Shown piece by piece: positions 35,754-44,363 of a stretch of DNA of 64,000 nt; the stretch's first letter is position 1; each line of letters begins with the position of its first letter. The translations under genes were made by a program, and so were the position numbers. This DNA comes from Alkalisalibacterium limincola (lineage in GTDB: Bacteria; Pseudomonadota; Gammaproteobacteria; Xanthomonadales; Xanthomonadaceae): assembly GCF_008017755.1 (NCBI RefSeq), contig NZ_VRTS01000004.1, forward strand, positions 124,001 to 188,000, given 5' to 3'. Below the pieces are notes generated by a model. It was not told the origin of the DNA. It searched no databases and worked only from the letters and a program-made list of their open reading frames with translations.

Positions 35754-36548
35754 CTAGGGCAGCGTGATGGTCACGTGTGCCGTGCGCGGTGGGACACTCA
35801 CCACGTCCTGGTGCGCCGCCATGGACCGGTGGGTGTCACGCGAAAGCGCATGGGCCAGCATCAGGTAGCCGGCGATTCCCAGCACGGCTACGGCAACCAC
35901 CGGCAACCACACCGGCGCCTGTCGCCGGATCGCATGGGCCACGGCGTCCGGAGGCGCCCAATGCGGCGCGAACGCCGCGCGCCGGCCCTTGAGGTAGGTG
36001 ATCTCGTCGCCCAGCCGCGCCGTCAGGTAGCCCAGTTTCTCGGGACCCTCCAGGCGGTATTTCCCTTCGAAGCCCAGCAGCAGGATGAAGTAGTACACCT
36101 CCAGCGCCTGCAGTCGGGCGCCGCCCTGGGCACGCAGTTCCTCCAGCCGGGTGAAGAAGTGCTCGCCGGCCAGGTGGTCGCCGAACAGGATCAGCTGCAG
36201 CGGCTGCAGTTCCCAGTCGTCGCGCACGGCCGAGGGCGTGGAGAGGATCGCCTCGTCGATCGCCGCGCAGTAGGCGTACTTCGCGGCATAGATGTCCTCT
36301 CCGGCAATGCCGAGCTTCATCGCATTGCGCTCGACGGTGTCGAGCAGCTCGCGCACCTGCTGCACGAACATCGTGGCGTCGGTCGGGCTCTGTCCGCGCT
36401 TGAGCAGCAGCAGGAGGTAGAACGCCTCCGACATGAGGTCCAGCAGGGTGCGGGCCACGGGCTCGAGCTTCACGGCAGGACGCTCCGGCGAGGCCGGTCC
36501 GCTCGACAGGGCGGCGGGCACGCCAAGGCTTGGGGTCTTCGGATTCAT
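35754..36548 (-). CDS. tssL: T6SS protein TssL (DotU/IcmH family)
   Basis: Inner-membrane component of the T6SS trans-envelope complex, 264 residues. Cytoplasmic DotU domain with EAFYLLLLLKRGQSPTD, AAIDEAILSTPSAVRDDWE, PLQLILFGDHLAGEHFF and FILLLGFEGKYRL. A single C-terminal membrane helix (APVWLPVVAVAVLGIAGYLM) follows, with a short periplasmic tail. No OmpA-like peptidoglycan domain, so anchoring would need another protein. ATG overlaps the tssK stop by four bases. No tssM follows; the next gene is the FimT-like pseudopilin 150 bases away. Confidence 0.93.
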   Translation of the reverse strand: MNPKTPSLGVPAALSSGPASPERPAVKLEPVARTLLDLMSEAFYLLLLLKRGQSPTDATMFVQQVRELLDTVERNAMKLGIAGEDIYAAKYAYCAAIDEAILSTPSAVRDDWELQPLQLILFGDHLAGEHFFTRLEELRAQGGARLQALEVYYFILLLGFEGKYRLEGPEKLGYLTARLGDEITYLKGRRAAFAPHWAPPDAVAHAIRRQAPVWLPVVAVAVLGIAGYLMLAHALSRDTHRSMAAHQDVVSVPPRTAHVTITLP

Positions 36549-37888
36549 TGGGTCACCGCCAGCAGTTCGAGCTTGAGTTCACGGATGCCGCTTGGAACGT
36601 AGATCATCGTGCTTTGCGCCTTGAGCATCCGCTCGTACAGCGGGCCACGGGGTTCCAGGCTGAAGTACTGGTGACCGGGCCGCACCGGGACCGCGGCGGG
36701 TACCTGGGCGCAGTGCACCAGCTTCACGCCGGGCAGGGCGGACAGCACGCATTTCTCGACGTCGTCGGGTGCGCCGACCTTGAAGCGCACGGGCACCTGG
36801 TTCACCAGGTCGTTGGCGGGCAGGTCCGCGGCGACGGACAGGAACAGCGTGGTCTTGTCGTCGATCTTCTGCGAATCCAATTGCCCCAGGTGGTGTGCGG
36901 GGCGGGTCTCGGTCAGTGCGATCGGGAAGTAGCGTGCCGAGATCACGGTATCGATGAGGTCGCGCACCATCGCGAACAGCTGGTCGAAGCCCGGTCCGGG
37001 CTCGGCGTGCCGGTAGGGAGGCAGCGCAGCCAGGGTGTGCGTGGTTGAGAAGGTCATCAACGCGCCGGCCAGGCGTGAAAGCTCCTGGTGCAGGCGCTCC
37101 GGATGCAGGCCCGGCTGCTGGTGCAGATGGGCCAGCGCGGCGAAGCTGGCGTTCACCGTGTGCAGCAGCCAGAACGAGGCGATGTCGCCCGAGCGGAACT
37201 CGACGATGTGCTGCGTCGGCTCGCGGTGCATGCCGCGCAGGGCCTCGGCCTTGGCCTGCAGCGCATCGAGCAGGCGTCGCAGCCGGAGGTGCAGGGCAGG
37301 ACTGCCCTGCAGTGACAGCACGGGCGGCAGGAAGTCCTCGTCGATCTCGAAGCTTCCGGTGGCGCCGCGGCGGATGCGCGCCAGCGGCAGGCTGGTGAAC
37401 GGATCGCGCGGCTGGTTGTCGAGCAGCAGGCGCGGGCGCTTGCGCAGCACCATGACGTCCGCCTCGCCGGAAGCCGTGAACAGGTCGGCGGTTGCCCGAC
37501 TGGAGGCTTGATAGCGCGGGCTGGCGCCGCCGGTGCCGTCCTCGCAATTGCCGCCCATGGCGTTGAGCAGGGGCAGTGCAAGGTGCACCGTGCGCCCCTC
37601 GGCGCCGGCGATCGCGTCGTTGAGCGCCAGCGGGGGCGGCAATTCGTCGCCCTCCGGCGCTACATAGACCTCGCCGTCGGGAAAGATCGCGGAGAGCTGA
37701 AGCACGCGCAGCGTGCCCGAGGCCAGGCCGTCCACGTCCAGGCGTGCGTGACGCAGGCCCCAGCCGTGAGGACTGAGCGCACTGGCCACCTGTTGCAGCC
37801 GCGATTCGTGGTACGCGTCCTGCTGCTGGAAATGCTGCGGCCGCAGGAAAAGGCCCTCGCCCCAGAGGAGCTTTGAAGTCTGGTTCAC
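36545..37888 (-). CDS. tssK: T6SS baseplate protein TssK
   Basis: Trimeric adaptor linking the baseplate (TssFG) to the TssJLM membrane complex, 447 residues, normal length. N-terminal signature LLWGEGLFLRPQHFQQQDAY; shoulder and neck region QQPGLHPERLHQELSRLAGAL; C-terminal head ending in LKAQSTMIYVPSGIRELKLEL. Encoded between tssJ (42 bases upstream) and tssL (4-base overlap) on the minus strand. Confidence 0.95.
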   Translation of the reverse strand: MNQTSKLLWGEGLFLRPQHFQQQDAYHESRLQQVASALSPHGWGLRHARLDVDGLASGTLRVLQLSAIFPDGEVYVAPEGDELPPPLALNDAIAGAEGRTVHLALPLLNAMGGNCEDGTGGASPRYQASSRATADLFTASGEADVMVLRKRPRLLLDNQPRDPFTSLPLARIRRGATGSFEIDEDFLPPVLSLQGSPALHLRLRRLLDALQAKAEALRGMHREPTQHIVEFRSGDIASFWLLHTVNASFAALAHLHQQPGLHPERLHQELSRLAGALMTFSTTHTLAALPPYRHAEPGPGFDQLFAMVRDLIDTVISARYFPIALTETRPAHHLGQLDSQKIDDKTTLFLSVAADLPANDLVNQVPVRFKVGAPDDVEKCVLSALPGVKLVHCAQVPAAVPVRPGHQYFSLEPRGPLYERMLKAQSTMIYVPSGIRELKLELLAVTQ

Positions 37889-37930
37889 GGTGTTCGCCTT
37901 GTTTCGGTCCTTGAAAGCACGGCCGGCGCG

Positions 37931-38554
37931 CTATTGCGGGCAGGCCGTGGCGGAAAGCGTGTGTGCCGGGCTTCCCAGCCGCGTCACGAGTGCATCGCTG
38001 GTGGTGGTCATCGCACAGGCGTGCAGGCCGACCAGGAGGCCGTTGGCCGCGGCGTCCCCGGTGCCGAACACGAAGCGCCAGCGCGTGTCCGCGGGATTGC
38101 GGAACAGTGCCACCACGCCCAGGTGCGTGGCGCCGGGTGCAAGCGTTTCCAGCACGTCGTAACGCTGGTTCGGAAGCACCAGCACCTCGCGCGATTGCAG
38201 CAGGTCCCTGCCCAAGGCCTCATCCATCGCCGCCTCGTCGAGGAACGCGTCGAAGGGCAGGGCCTGGAACCTCTCGTGCTCGCGCAGGTGGTAGAGCTTC
38301 ACCACCAGTGCGAGCGGGCGCTCCTCGCTGCCGCCATTGAGGTTGGGCGCCGCGTGCATGCGCAGGCGCAGCGCACTTTCCGTTTCGTTTTCCGCTTCGT
38401 TGGAGCGCTTCAGGCCGATACCCTCGAGCGTCTCGCCGAGGCGCTCGCCAAGACGCGGGGCCGTCGTGCATCCGGCCAGAACCAAGCACAGCGCGAACGC
38501 TGCGAACAGCCGCGCGAGCGGTTTTTCGGTGGTCCATGGTGGGCGCGCGTGCAC
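37931..38554 (-). CDS. tssJ: T6SS outer-membrane lipoprotein TssJ
   Basis: Lipoprotein of about 207 residues with lipobox ALCLVLAGC. The transthyretin-like domain includes LRMHAAPNLNGGSEERPLALVVKLYHLRE and the TssJ blocks LVLPNQRYDVLETLAPGATHLGV and LFRNPADTRWRFVF. It would anchor TssM at the outer membrane. The GTG at 38554 puts the signal peptide about 15 residues in; no in-frame ATG gives a better start. Divergent from the T6SS lipoprotein/tssB operon across 200 bases. Confidence 0.88.
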   Translation of the reverse strand: MHARPPWTTEKPLARLFAAFALCLVLAGCTTAPRLGERLGETLEGIGLKRSNEAENETESALRLRMHAAPNLNGGSEERPLALVVKLYHLREHERFQALPFDAFLDEAAMDEALGRDLLQSREVLVLPNQRYDVLETLAPGATHLGVVALFRNPADTRWRFVFGTGDAAANGLLVGLHACAMTTTSDALVTRLGSPAHTLSATACPQ

Positions 38555-38754
38555 GCCTGTCCCATGCCCTCGGCCTTCCTGGCCGCAGTGGAATCCATTC
38601 GCTGTCATTGGCTCGACTCGGGTCGTCGGTGGGACTTTCATTTCGCGTTGAACTTGCTATACGCTACCTGAAACGACGCGAGCCGCGCTAGGGCGGTGAG
38701 CAATTTCGGAGCATCGGGTGCAAGGCCCGGGGCTCCACATGGAGAGGTACTCGA
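38555..38754. promoter_or_regulatory. Divergent promoter region of the T6SS cluster
   Basis: This region must drive both tssJKL (minus) and the lipoprotein-tssB operon (plus). An AT-richer patch at 38634-38670 contains a TATACG-like -10 (38659-38664) with only weak -35 candidates upstream. No clear sigma-54 (-24/-12) element was found by eye. Confidence 0.35.
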
Positions 38755-39364
38755 ATGGATTCGACCCGACTGGGCGTTCGCGCCCGAGCCGTTGTGCTTG
38801 TGCTTGCCGTTTTCCTGCTGGCTGCGTGCCAGGACGTACGTGAAGCGCCCCCGGAACCTGATTTCGCCGTCCTCATGGACGAGGCCGCCATGCTGGCCTC
38901 CGCCGGCGACGTGGAGGCCGCGTTGGCCGTGCTCGACGAGGCCGCGCGCGCGGATCCGACCAGCAAGGCGCCGTGGATGCGAAAGACCCAGATGCACTTC
39001 CAGGCCGAGCACTACGGCGCGGCGGTCGTGTCTGCGCAGGAGGTGCTGGCGCGCGACCCCGACGATCACGTGGCCGACAGCTACCTGGTGGTCAGCAGCC
39101 TGCGCATCGCGATTGGCACGCTGGCCCGGATGCAGGGTCCCGACGGCCTGACCGGCGCGGCGCGCGCCGAGGCCGAGCGGCTGGCGGCTTCGATGCGGCA
39201 GACGCTGGGCGAGGACATCCTGGTGCCCCAGGCCGCGCAGGCCCCGCAGCCGCCCGCGCCCCGCCCGGCGTGCGGCCCCGGCGCGACCGGCCGCCAGCGC
39301 GCCGGCCCCACGGCCCGCTTCCACACCATCCGACCCGTTCTCGGTGCTGCAGGGCGGCGAGTAA
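38755..39364 (+). CDS. T6SS-associated TPR-like lipoprotein (3' end probably frameshifted)
   Basis: Starts with signal VLVLAVFLLAACQD, a clear lipobox (LAAC). A TPR-like helical region at about residues 35-120 follows (AMLASAGDVEAALAVLDEAAR; AAVVSAQEVLARDPDDHVA), then a Pro/Ala-rich tail. In the given frame the tail ends at 39390 with an unlikely Arg/Thr-rich end. A shift within 39260-39320 (one extra or two missing bases) gives RPASTPSDPFSVLQGGE ending at 39364, which leaves room for the GGAGG site of tssB. I do not recognise it as a core Tss protein. Position as first gene before tssB suggests an accessory envelope role. Confidence 0.7.
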
Positions 39365-39391
39365 GGACAACCACACCAGCAGGAGGCTGAC

Positions 39392-39892
39392 ATGGCGAAG
39401 AAAGAGAGCATCCAGAAGCGGCTGCAGAAAGTGCGACCGCCGCGCGTGCAACTGACCTACGACATCGAGAAGGGCGACGCGATCGAGCACAAGGAGCTGC
39501 CCTTCGTGGTCGGCGTCATGGGCGACTTCGCCGGGCAGAGCGAGCAGCCGATGCCGCGGCTGAAGGACCGCAAGTTCGTGAACGTCGACATGGACAACTT
39601 CGACGACGTGATGGCCGGGATGAAGCCGCGTGCCGCCTTCCGCGCGCCCAACCGCCTGGGCGACGAGGGTGGCGAGATCGGCATCGACCTGACGTTCCAG
39701 TCGATCGACGACTTCCGGCCCGAGGCGGTGGTGGAGCAGGTCGAGCCGCTGCGCAAGCTGCTGGAGGCGCGCGGGAAGCTGGCCGACCTGCGCAACAAGC
39801 TGGCCGGCAACGAGAAACTGGAGGATCTGCTGGCCGAGGTCCTCAACAACACCGAGCAGCTCGAGCAGATCGGCTCGGGCCAGGGGGAGTGA
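39392..39892 (+). CDS. tssB: T6SS contractile sheath small subunit TssB
   Basis: VipA homolog of 166 residues. Signatures RVQLTYDIEKGDAIEHKELPF and VVGVMGDFAGQ, then KFVNVDMDNFDDVMAGMKPR and the helix FRPEAVVEQVEPLRKLLEAR. Forms the sheath with TssC, starting two bases before it. Ribosome site GGAGG at 39382-39386. Confidence 0.96.
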   Translation: MAKKESIQKRLQKVRPPRVQLTYDIEKGDAIEHKELPFVVGVMGDFAGQSEQPMPRLKDRKFVNVDMDNFDDVMAGMKPRAAFRAPNRLGDEGGEIGIDLTFQSIDDFRPEAVVEQVEPLRKLLEARGKLADLRNKLAGNEKLEDLLAEVLNNTEQLEQIGSGQGE

Positions 39893-39893
39893 C

Positions 39894-41378
39894 ATGAACG
39901 CAGAAGCCGCGATTGCACAGCCCACCGCAGATGCCACCGCAGTGGACCTGCTCGACGAGATCGTCGAGCACTCCAAGGTCGCCAAATCCGACAGCGAGCG
40001 CGCCCGCGCCCGCGACATCATCTCCGAGCTGGTGCGCGAGGTGCTCGAGGGCACCGTGGTGGTGTCGGACAACCTCAACCTGGCCCTGGACGCGCGCGTG
40101 GCCGAGCTCGACCGGCTGATCTCCGAGCAGCTCAGCGCCATCATGCACGCGCCGCAGTTCCAGAAGCTGGAGGGCACCTGGCGCGGCCTGCACTACCTGT
40201 GCCAGCAGACCTCCACCAGCGCCACGCTCAAGATCAAGGTGCTCAACGCGCCGAAGCCGGACCTCAACCGCGACTTCAAGTCGGCACTGGACTTCGACCA
40301 GTCCGCGCTGTTCAAGAAGGTCTACGAGGAGGAGTTCGGCACCTTCGGTGGCGCACCCTTCGGGGCCCTGATCGGCGACTACGAGGTCAGCCGCCAGCCC
40401 GAGGACATGTACTTCATCGAGCAGATGTCGCACGTGGCCGCGGCGGCGCACGCGCCGTTCATCGCGGCTGCCGCCCCGGAACTGTTCGGCTTCGAGAGCT
40501 TCACCGAGCTGGGCAAGCCGCGCGACCTCGCCAAGGTGTTCGACACCGTGGAGTACGCGAAGTGGAAGTCGCTGCGCGAGTCCGAGGACAGCCGCTACGT
40601 CGGGCTTACCGCACCGCGCTTCCTGGGTCGGCTGCCCTACAACCCCAAGGACGGCACCACCACGGAGGGCTTCAACTTCGTCGAGGACGTCTCCGGCACC
40701 GACCACGCCAAATACCTGTGGTGCAACACCGCCTATGCCTTCGGTGCGCGGCTGACCCGGGCGTTCGAGGACTACGGCTGGTGTGCGGCGATCCGCGGCG
40801 TGGAGGGCGGTGGACTGGTCGAGGACCTGCCCACCCACACCTTCAAGACCGACGACGGCGAGGTGGCGTTGAAGTGCCCGACCGAGGTGGCCATCACCGA
40901 CCGCCGCGAGAAGGAGCTTTCCGACCTGGGCTTCATCCCGCTGGTGCACTGCAAGAACACCGACTACGCGGCGTTCTTCGGCGCCCAGTCCCTGCAGAAG
41001 CCGCGCAAGTACAACACCGACGCGGCGAACGCGAACTCGCTGCTGTCCTCGCAGCTGCAATACATCTTCGCGGTCTCGCGCGTGGCCCACTACCTAAAGG
41101 CGATGATGCGCGACAAGGTCGGCAGCTTCGCCTCGGTGGCCAGCGTCGAGTCCTTCCTCAACCGATGGATCACGCAGTACGTGCTGCTGGACGACAACGC
41201 CACCCAGGAGGCGAAGGCCCAGTACCCGCTGCGTGAAGCATCGATCCAGGTTTCGGAGGTGCCCGGTCGCCCGGGCGCGTTCCGAGCGGTGGCGTTCCTG
41301 CGGCCGCACTTCCAGCTCGACGAGCTGTCGGTGTCGCTGCGACTGGTCGCGGAACTGCCGCCATCCGTGAAGTCCTAA
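39894..41378 (+). CDS. tssC: T6SS contractile sheath large subunit TssC
   Basis: VipB homolog of 494 residues. Hallmarks: LEGTWRGLHYLCQQTSTS, EEEFGTFGGAPFGALIGDYE, ALRGVE-type region AAIRGVEGGGLVEDLPTHTF and FIPLVHCKNTDYAAFFGAQS. Together with TssB it makes the contractile tube around Hcp, recycled by ClpV. The stop is followed by a 60-base gap to hcp. Complete, no anomalies. Confidence 0.97.
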   Translation: MNAEAAIAQPTADATAVDLLDEIVEHSKVAKSDSERARARDIISELVREVLEGTVVVSDNLNLALDARVAELDRLISEQLSAIMHAPQFQKLEGTWRGLHYLCQQTSTSATLKIKVLNAPKPDLNRDFKSALDFDQSALFKKVYEEEFGTFGGAPFGALIGDYEVSRQPEDMYFIEQMSHVAAAAHAPFIAAAAPELFGFESFTELGKPRDLAKVFDTVEYAKWKSLRESEDSRYVGLTAPRFLGRLPYNPKDGTTTEGFNFVEDVSGTDHAKYLWCNTAYAFGARLTRAFEDYGWCAAIRGVEGGGLVEDLPTHTFKTDDGEVALKCPTEVAITDRREKELSDLGFIPLVHCKNTDYAAFFGAQSLQKPRKYNTDAANANSLLSSQLQYIFAVSRVAHYLKAMMRDKVGSFASVASVESFLNRWITQYVLLDDNATQEAKAQYPLREASIQVSEVPGRPGAFRAVAFLRPHFQLDELSVSLRLVAELPPSVKS

Positions 41379-41438
41379 GCAGCAGGATCGCTGCGTGCCG
41401 ACTTCTTTTCCATCCGCAACATTGCCAAGGAAGCACCC

Positions 41439-41942
41439 ATGAAGGATATCTACATCAAGTTCTCCAAGCCCGACATCAAGGGCGAGTCGGCGGACAAGGA
41501 CCACAAGGATTGGATCGAAGTCTCCTCCTGGCGGCACGTGATCCGCCAGCCGAAGTCGGCGACGGCCTCGACCGCCGGCGGCCACACCGCCGAGCGCTGC
41601 GAGCACGAGGAGATGGTGTTCGTGAAGGACATCGACGTGGTCAGCCCGCAGCTCTACCAGCAGTGCTCGGGCGGCACCACCTTCGACACGGTGCTGGTTG
41701 AGTTCCTGCGCGCCGACGGCGACGGCAAGCGCGTGAAGTACCTGGAGCTGACACTGAAGAACGTCATCGTCTCCAGCATCGCGCCGAGCGTGGAGGGCGA
41801 GGGCCTGCCGCAGGAGACGCTGAGCCTGAAGTACGCCGCGGTGCAGTGGAAGTACACGCAGCAGAAGATCGGCGGTGGCCAGGGCGGCAGCTCGCAGGGT
41901 GCCTGGAGCCTGACGAAGAACGACAAGACCCTCGCGGTCTGA
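41439..41942 (+). CDS. hcp: T6SS tube protein Hcp (TssD)
   Basis: Hexameric tube subunit and effector carrier, 167 residues. Family features: MKDIYIKFSKPDIKGES, IEVSSWRHVIRQPKSATAS, VKDIDVVSPQLYQQCSGG and ETLSLKYAAVQWKYTQQ. No C-terminal effector extension, so it is a plain tube subunit. A strong stem-loop directly follows, which could keep hcp mRNA abundant compared with tssE onward. Confidence 0.96.
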   Translation: MKDIYIKFSKPDIKGESADKDHKDWIEVSSWRHVIRQPKSATASTAGGHTAERCEHEEMVFVKDIDVVSPQLYQQCSGGTTFDTVLVEFLRADGDGKRVKYLELTLKNVIVSSIAPSVEGEGLPQETLSLKYAAVQWKYTQQKIGGGQGGSSQGAWSLTKNDKTLAV

Positions 41943-41953
41943 GTCCGATGCAC

Positions 41954-41979
41954 CGACGGGGCCGGAAACGGCCCCGTCG
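41954..41979 (+). terminator. Strong stem-loop between hcp and tssE
   Basis: An 11-bp perfect stem CGACGGGGCCG / CGGCCCCGTCG with a GAAA tetraloop, 11 bases after the hcp stop. Only a poor T-tract (tcgttcc) follows, so partial termination or 3'-end protection is more likely than a full stop. Confidence 0.65.
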
Positions 41980-42042
41980 TTCCGGGGCGCAATCCCGCGC
42001 CCCGGCGGCGTGCCGGGATGGCGCGCCCCCAGGAGCGTCACG

Positions 42043-42525
42043 ATGAAGGGATTCGAGCCCAGCCTGCTGGAGAAGCTGTTCGACGACGAACCGCGCTCCC
42101 CGGACAGTGGCATGTTCAAGCGCTTCACGATGGAGCGTTTCAAGGAATCGGTGGCCCGCGACCTGGAGTGCCTGCTCAATACCCGGGCGGTGCTCGACGC
42201 CTCGCTGCTGGCCGCGTTGCCGGAGTGCCAGCGCTCGCTGGCCAGCTACGGCATGCCCGACTTCTCTGGCCTGAGCCTGGCCAGCGCCCACGACCGGGCA
42301 CGCATCTGCGCCAGCCTGGAATCGGGCATCCGCATCCACGAGCCGCGCCTGCGCGACGTGCGTGTGGACCTCGAGCTGGAGCAGGGCAGCGTCACCGGCC
42401 TGCGTTTCACGATCAGCGCGCTGCTCATTGCCCACCCCGCCAGCGAGCCGGTGAGCTTCGACGCGATGCTGCAACCCTCCACGCTGCAATACCGGATATC
42501 GCCGCAGCGCCGGCAGGCGGCCTGA
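42043..42525 (+). CDS. tssE: T6SS baseplate protein TssE
   Basis: gp25-like baseplate wedge protein of 160 residues. N-terminal LLEKLFDDEP; conserved SVARDLECLLNTRAVL and LASYGMPDFSGLSL; C-terminal SGIRIHEPRLRDVRVDLEL. AGGAG eight bases before ATG 42043. tssF begins five bases after its stop. Confidence 0.93.
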   Translation: MKGFEPSLLEKLFDDEPRSPDSGMFKRFTMERFKESVARDLECLLNTRAVLDASLLAALPECQRSLASYGMPDFSGLSLASAHDRARICASLESGIRIHEPRLRDVRVDLELEQGSVTGLRFTISALLIAHPASEPVSFDAMLQPSTLQYRISPQRRQAA

Positions 42526-42530
42526 CGCGC

Positions 42531-44363
42531 ATGGAACAGCTGCTGCCCTACTACGAGCGCGAGCTCGCCTTCCTGCGCCGCAACGCCCGGGAGTTCGCCG
42601 AGCGCTACCCGAAGATCGCCGGGCGCCTGCGCCTGTCGGGCGACATCGGCCAGGACCCCCACGTCGAGCGCCTGATCGAGTCTTTCGCGCTGCTCAGCGC
42701 ACGCGTATCCAAGCGCATCGAGGACGACTTCCCGGAATTCACCGAAGCCCTGCTGGAGGTGCTCTATCCGCACTACCTGCGGCCCTTCCCCTCGTGTTCG
42801 ATTGCCTGCTTCGACGCCGGCGCTTCGGCCGCGCAGTTGCGCGCCCCTCTGTTGATCGAGCGCGGCACCGAGTTGCGATCGCGGCCCGTGCGTGGCGTGG
42901 CATGCCGCTTCCGTACCGCCTATCCGGTCACGCTCGCGCCGGTCCGGCTGGCGCGCGCCGGCTTCAGTTCCGTGTTGTCGCCACCCCAGGGCACGCGACT
43001 TCCCGATCGCGCCTGCGCGCAGATCTCGATCGAACTCGAGCACCTCGGTGAACAGGGCGACTTCTCCCGCCTGAAACTGCCCGCGCTCCGGGTGTTCGTC
43101 GACGGCGAGCCCTCGCTGTGTGCGGCCTTGCGCGACGCGCTGGGCATGCGCGTCGTGGGCGCATGGGCCGAGGGTGCGTCCGACGGGCGCTGGATCCCCA
43201 TCGACAACCCGGTGCGTCCGGTGGGCTTCGAGGAGGACGAGGCCCTGCTGGAGCTGCCGGCGCGGGCCCACCCGGCCTACCGCCTGCTCACCGAGCTCTT
43301 CGCTTTTCCGGAGAAGTTCGGGTTCTTCGACATCGAGCTCGGGGCGCTGTCGCCGCAGGGCGGGAAGCGGGTCGTGTTGCACCTGGCGCTTGCGTCGGCA
43401 CACGCCCAGGAGGCGCAGGCCCACCTGCTCCAGGGGGTCGACGCGTCGAACCTGCGGCTGGGCTGCACGCCGGTGGTCAACCTGTTCAGGCAGCCCGGCG
43501 AGCCGATACGGCTCACCCACACCGACACGCGCTATCCGGTCCTGGCCGATGCCCGGCGGCCGTATGCATTCGAGGTGCACTCGGTGGAGTCGGTCAAGCG
43601 CGTGAGGCACACGGCACAGGGGGAGGACATCACCGAGTTCCGTCCGCTGTACTCGCTCCAGCACGGCGCCACCCGGGGGCAGGGCCGGCACTACTGGATG
43701 GCACATCGCGACGAGTGGCTGGCCGAACATAGCCCGGGCCATGAGCTGAGCCTGAGCCTGGTCGACCTCGACTTCGATCCCGCCGTCCCGCAGGCCGAGG
43801 TGCTGAGCCTTGAACTGAGCTGCAGCAACCGCGACCTGCCGACCTATCTCGCCTTCGGCATCACCGGTGGCGACCTGACCCTGGAGGGCGGTGGGCCGGT
43901 GCGCTCCATCGCGCTGCTGCGCAAGCCCACCGCGCCGCTGCGCTTTGCCCGCGGTCGCGGCGCGCACTGGCGATTGATCTCCCAGCTCTCCCTGAGTCAC
44001 ACCGGGCTTGCGGCCGGCGGCGTGGAGGCCCTGCGGGAAACGATGCGCCTGTACGACCTGCCGCGCTCGGCCATCTCCAGCCGGCAGATCGAGGGCATCA
44101 CCGGCCTCGACGTACAGCCGGCGACGGCCTGGCTGCCGGGTGCGGGTTTCCCGAGCCAGGCGCGGGGCATGGAGGTGCGGCTGAGCATCGACGACGACAG
44201 TTTCGTCGGTGCCGGTCTGCATGTGTTCACCGGTGTGCTGGAGCGCTTCCTCGCGCTCCACGTCCACCTCAACAGCTTCTCTCGCCTGGTGCTGGTCTCC
44301 GGGCGCAGCGGCGAGGAGATCCTGAGATGTCCGGCGCGAAGCGGCGACTCGGTCCTGCTGTAG
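42531..44363 (+). CDS. tssF: T6SS baseplate protein TssF
   Basis: Baseplate wedge protein of 610 residues, usual length. N-terminal LPYYERELAFLRRNAREFAERYPKIAGRL and the block VERLIESFALLSARVSKRIEDDFPEFTEALLEVLYPHYLRP are diagnostic. C-terminal half includes LFAFPEKFGFFDIEL, LEVEVHS-like FEVHSVESVKR and GVLERFLALHVHLNSFSRLVL. Its 3' end overlaps tssG by 37 bases. Confidence 0.96.
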   Translation: MEQLLPYYERELAFLRRNAREFAERYPKIAGRLRLSGDIGQDPHVERLIESFALLSARVSKRIEDDFPEFTEALLEVLYPHYLRPFPSCSIACFDAGASAAQLRAPLLIERGTELRSRPVRGVACRFRTAYPVTLAPVRLARAGFSSVLSPPQGTRLPDRACAQISIELEHLGEQGDFSRLKLPALRVFVDGEPSLCAALRDALGMRVVGAWAEGASDGRWIPIDNPVRPVGFEEDEALLELPARAHPAYRLLTELFAFPEKFGFFDIELGALSPQGGKRVVLHLALASAHAQEAQAHLLQGVDASNLRLGCTPVVNLFRQPGEPIRLTHTDTRYPVLADARRPYAFEVHSVESVKRVRHTAQGEDITEFRPLYSLQHGATRGQGRHYWMAHRDEWLAEHSPGHELSLSLVDLDFDPAVPQAEVLSLELSCSNRDLPTYLAFGITGGDLTLEGGGPVRSIALLRKPTAPLRFARGRGAHWRLISQLSLSHTGLAAGGVEALRETMRLYDLPRSAISSRQIEGITGLDVQPATAWLPGAGFPSQARGMEVRLSIDDDSFVGAGLHVFTGVLERFLALHVHLNSFSRLVLVSGRSGEEILRCPARSGDSVLL

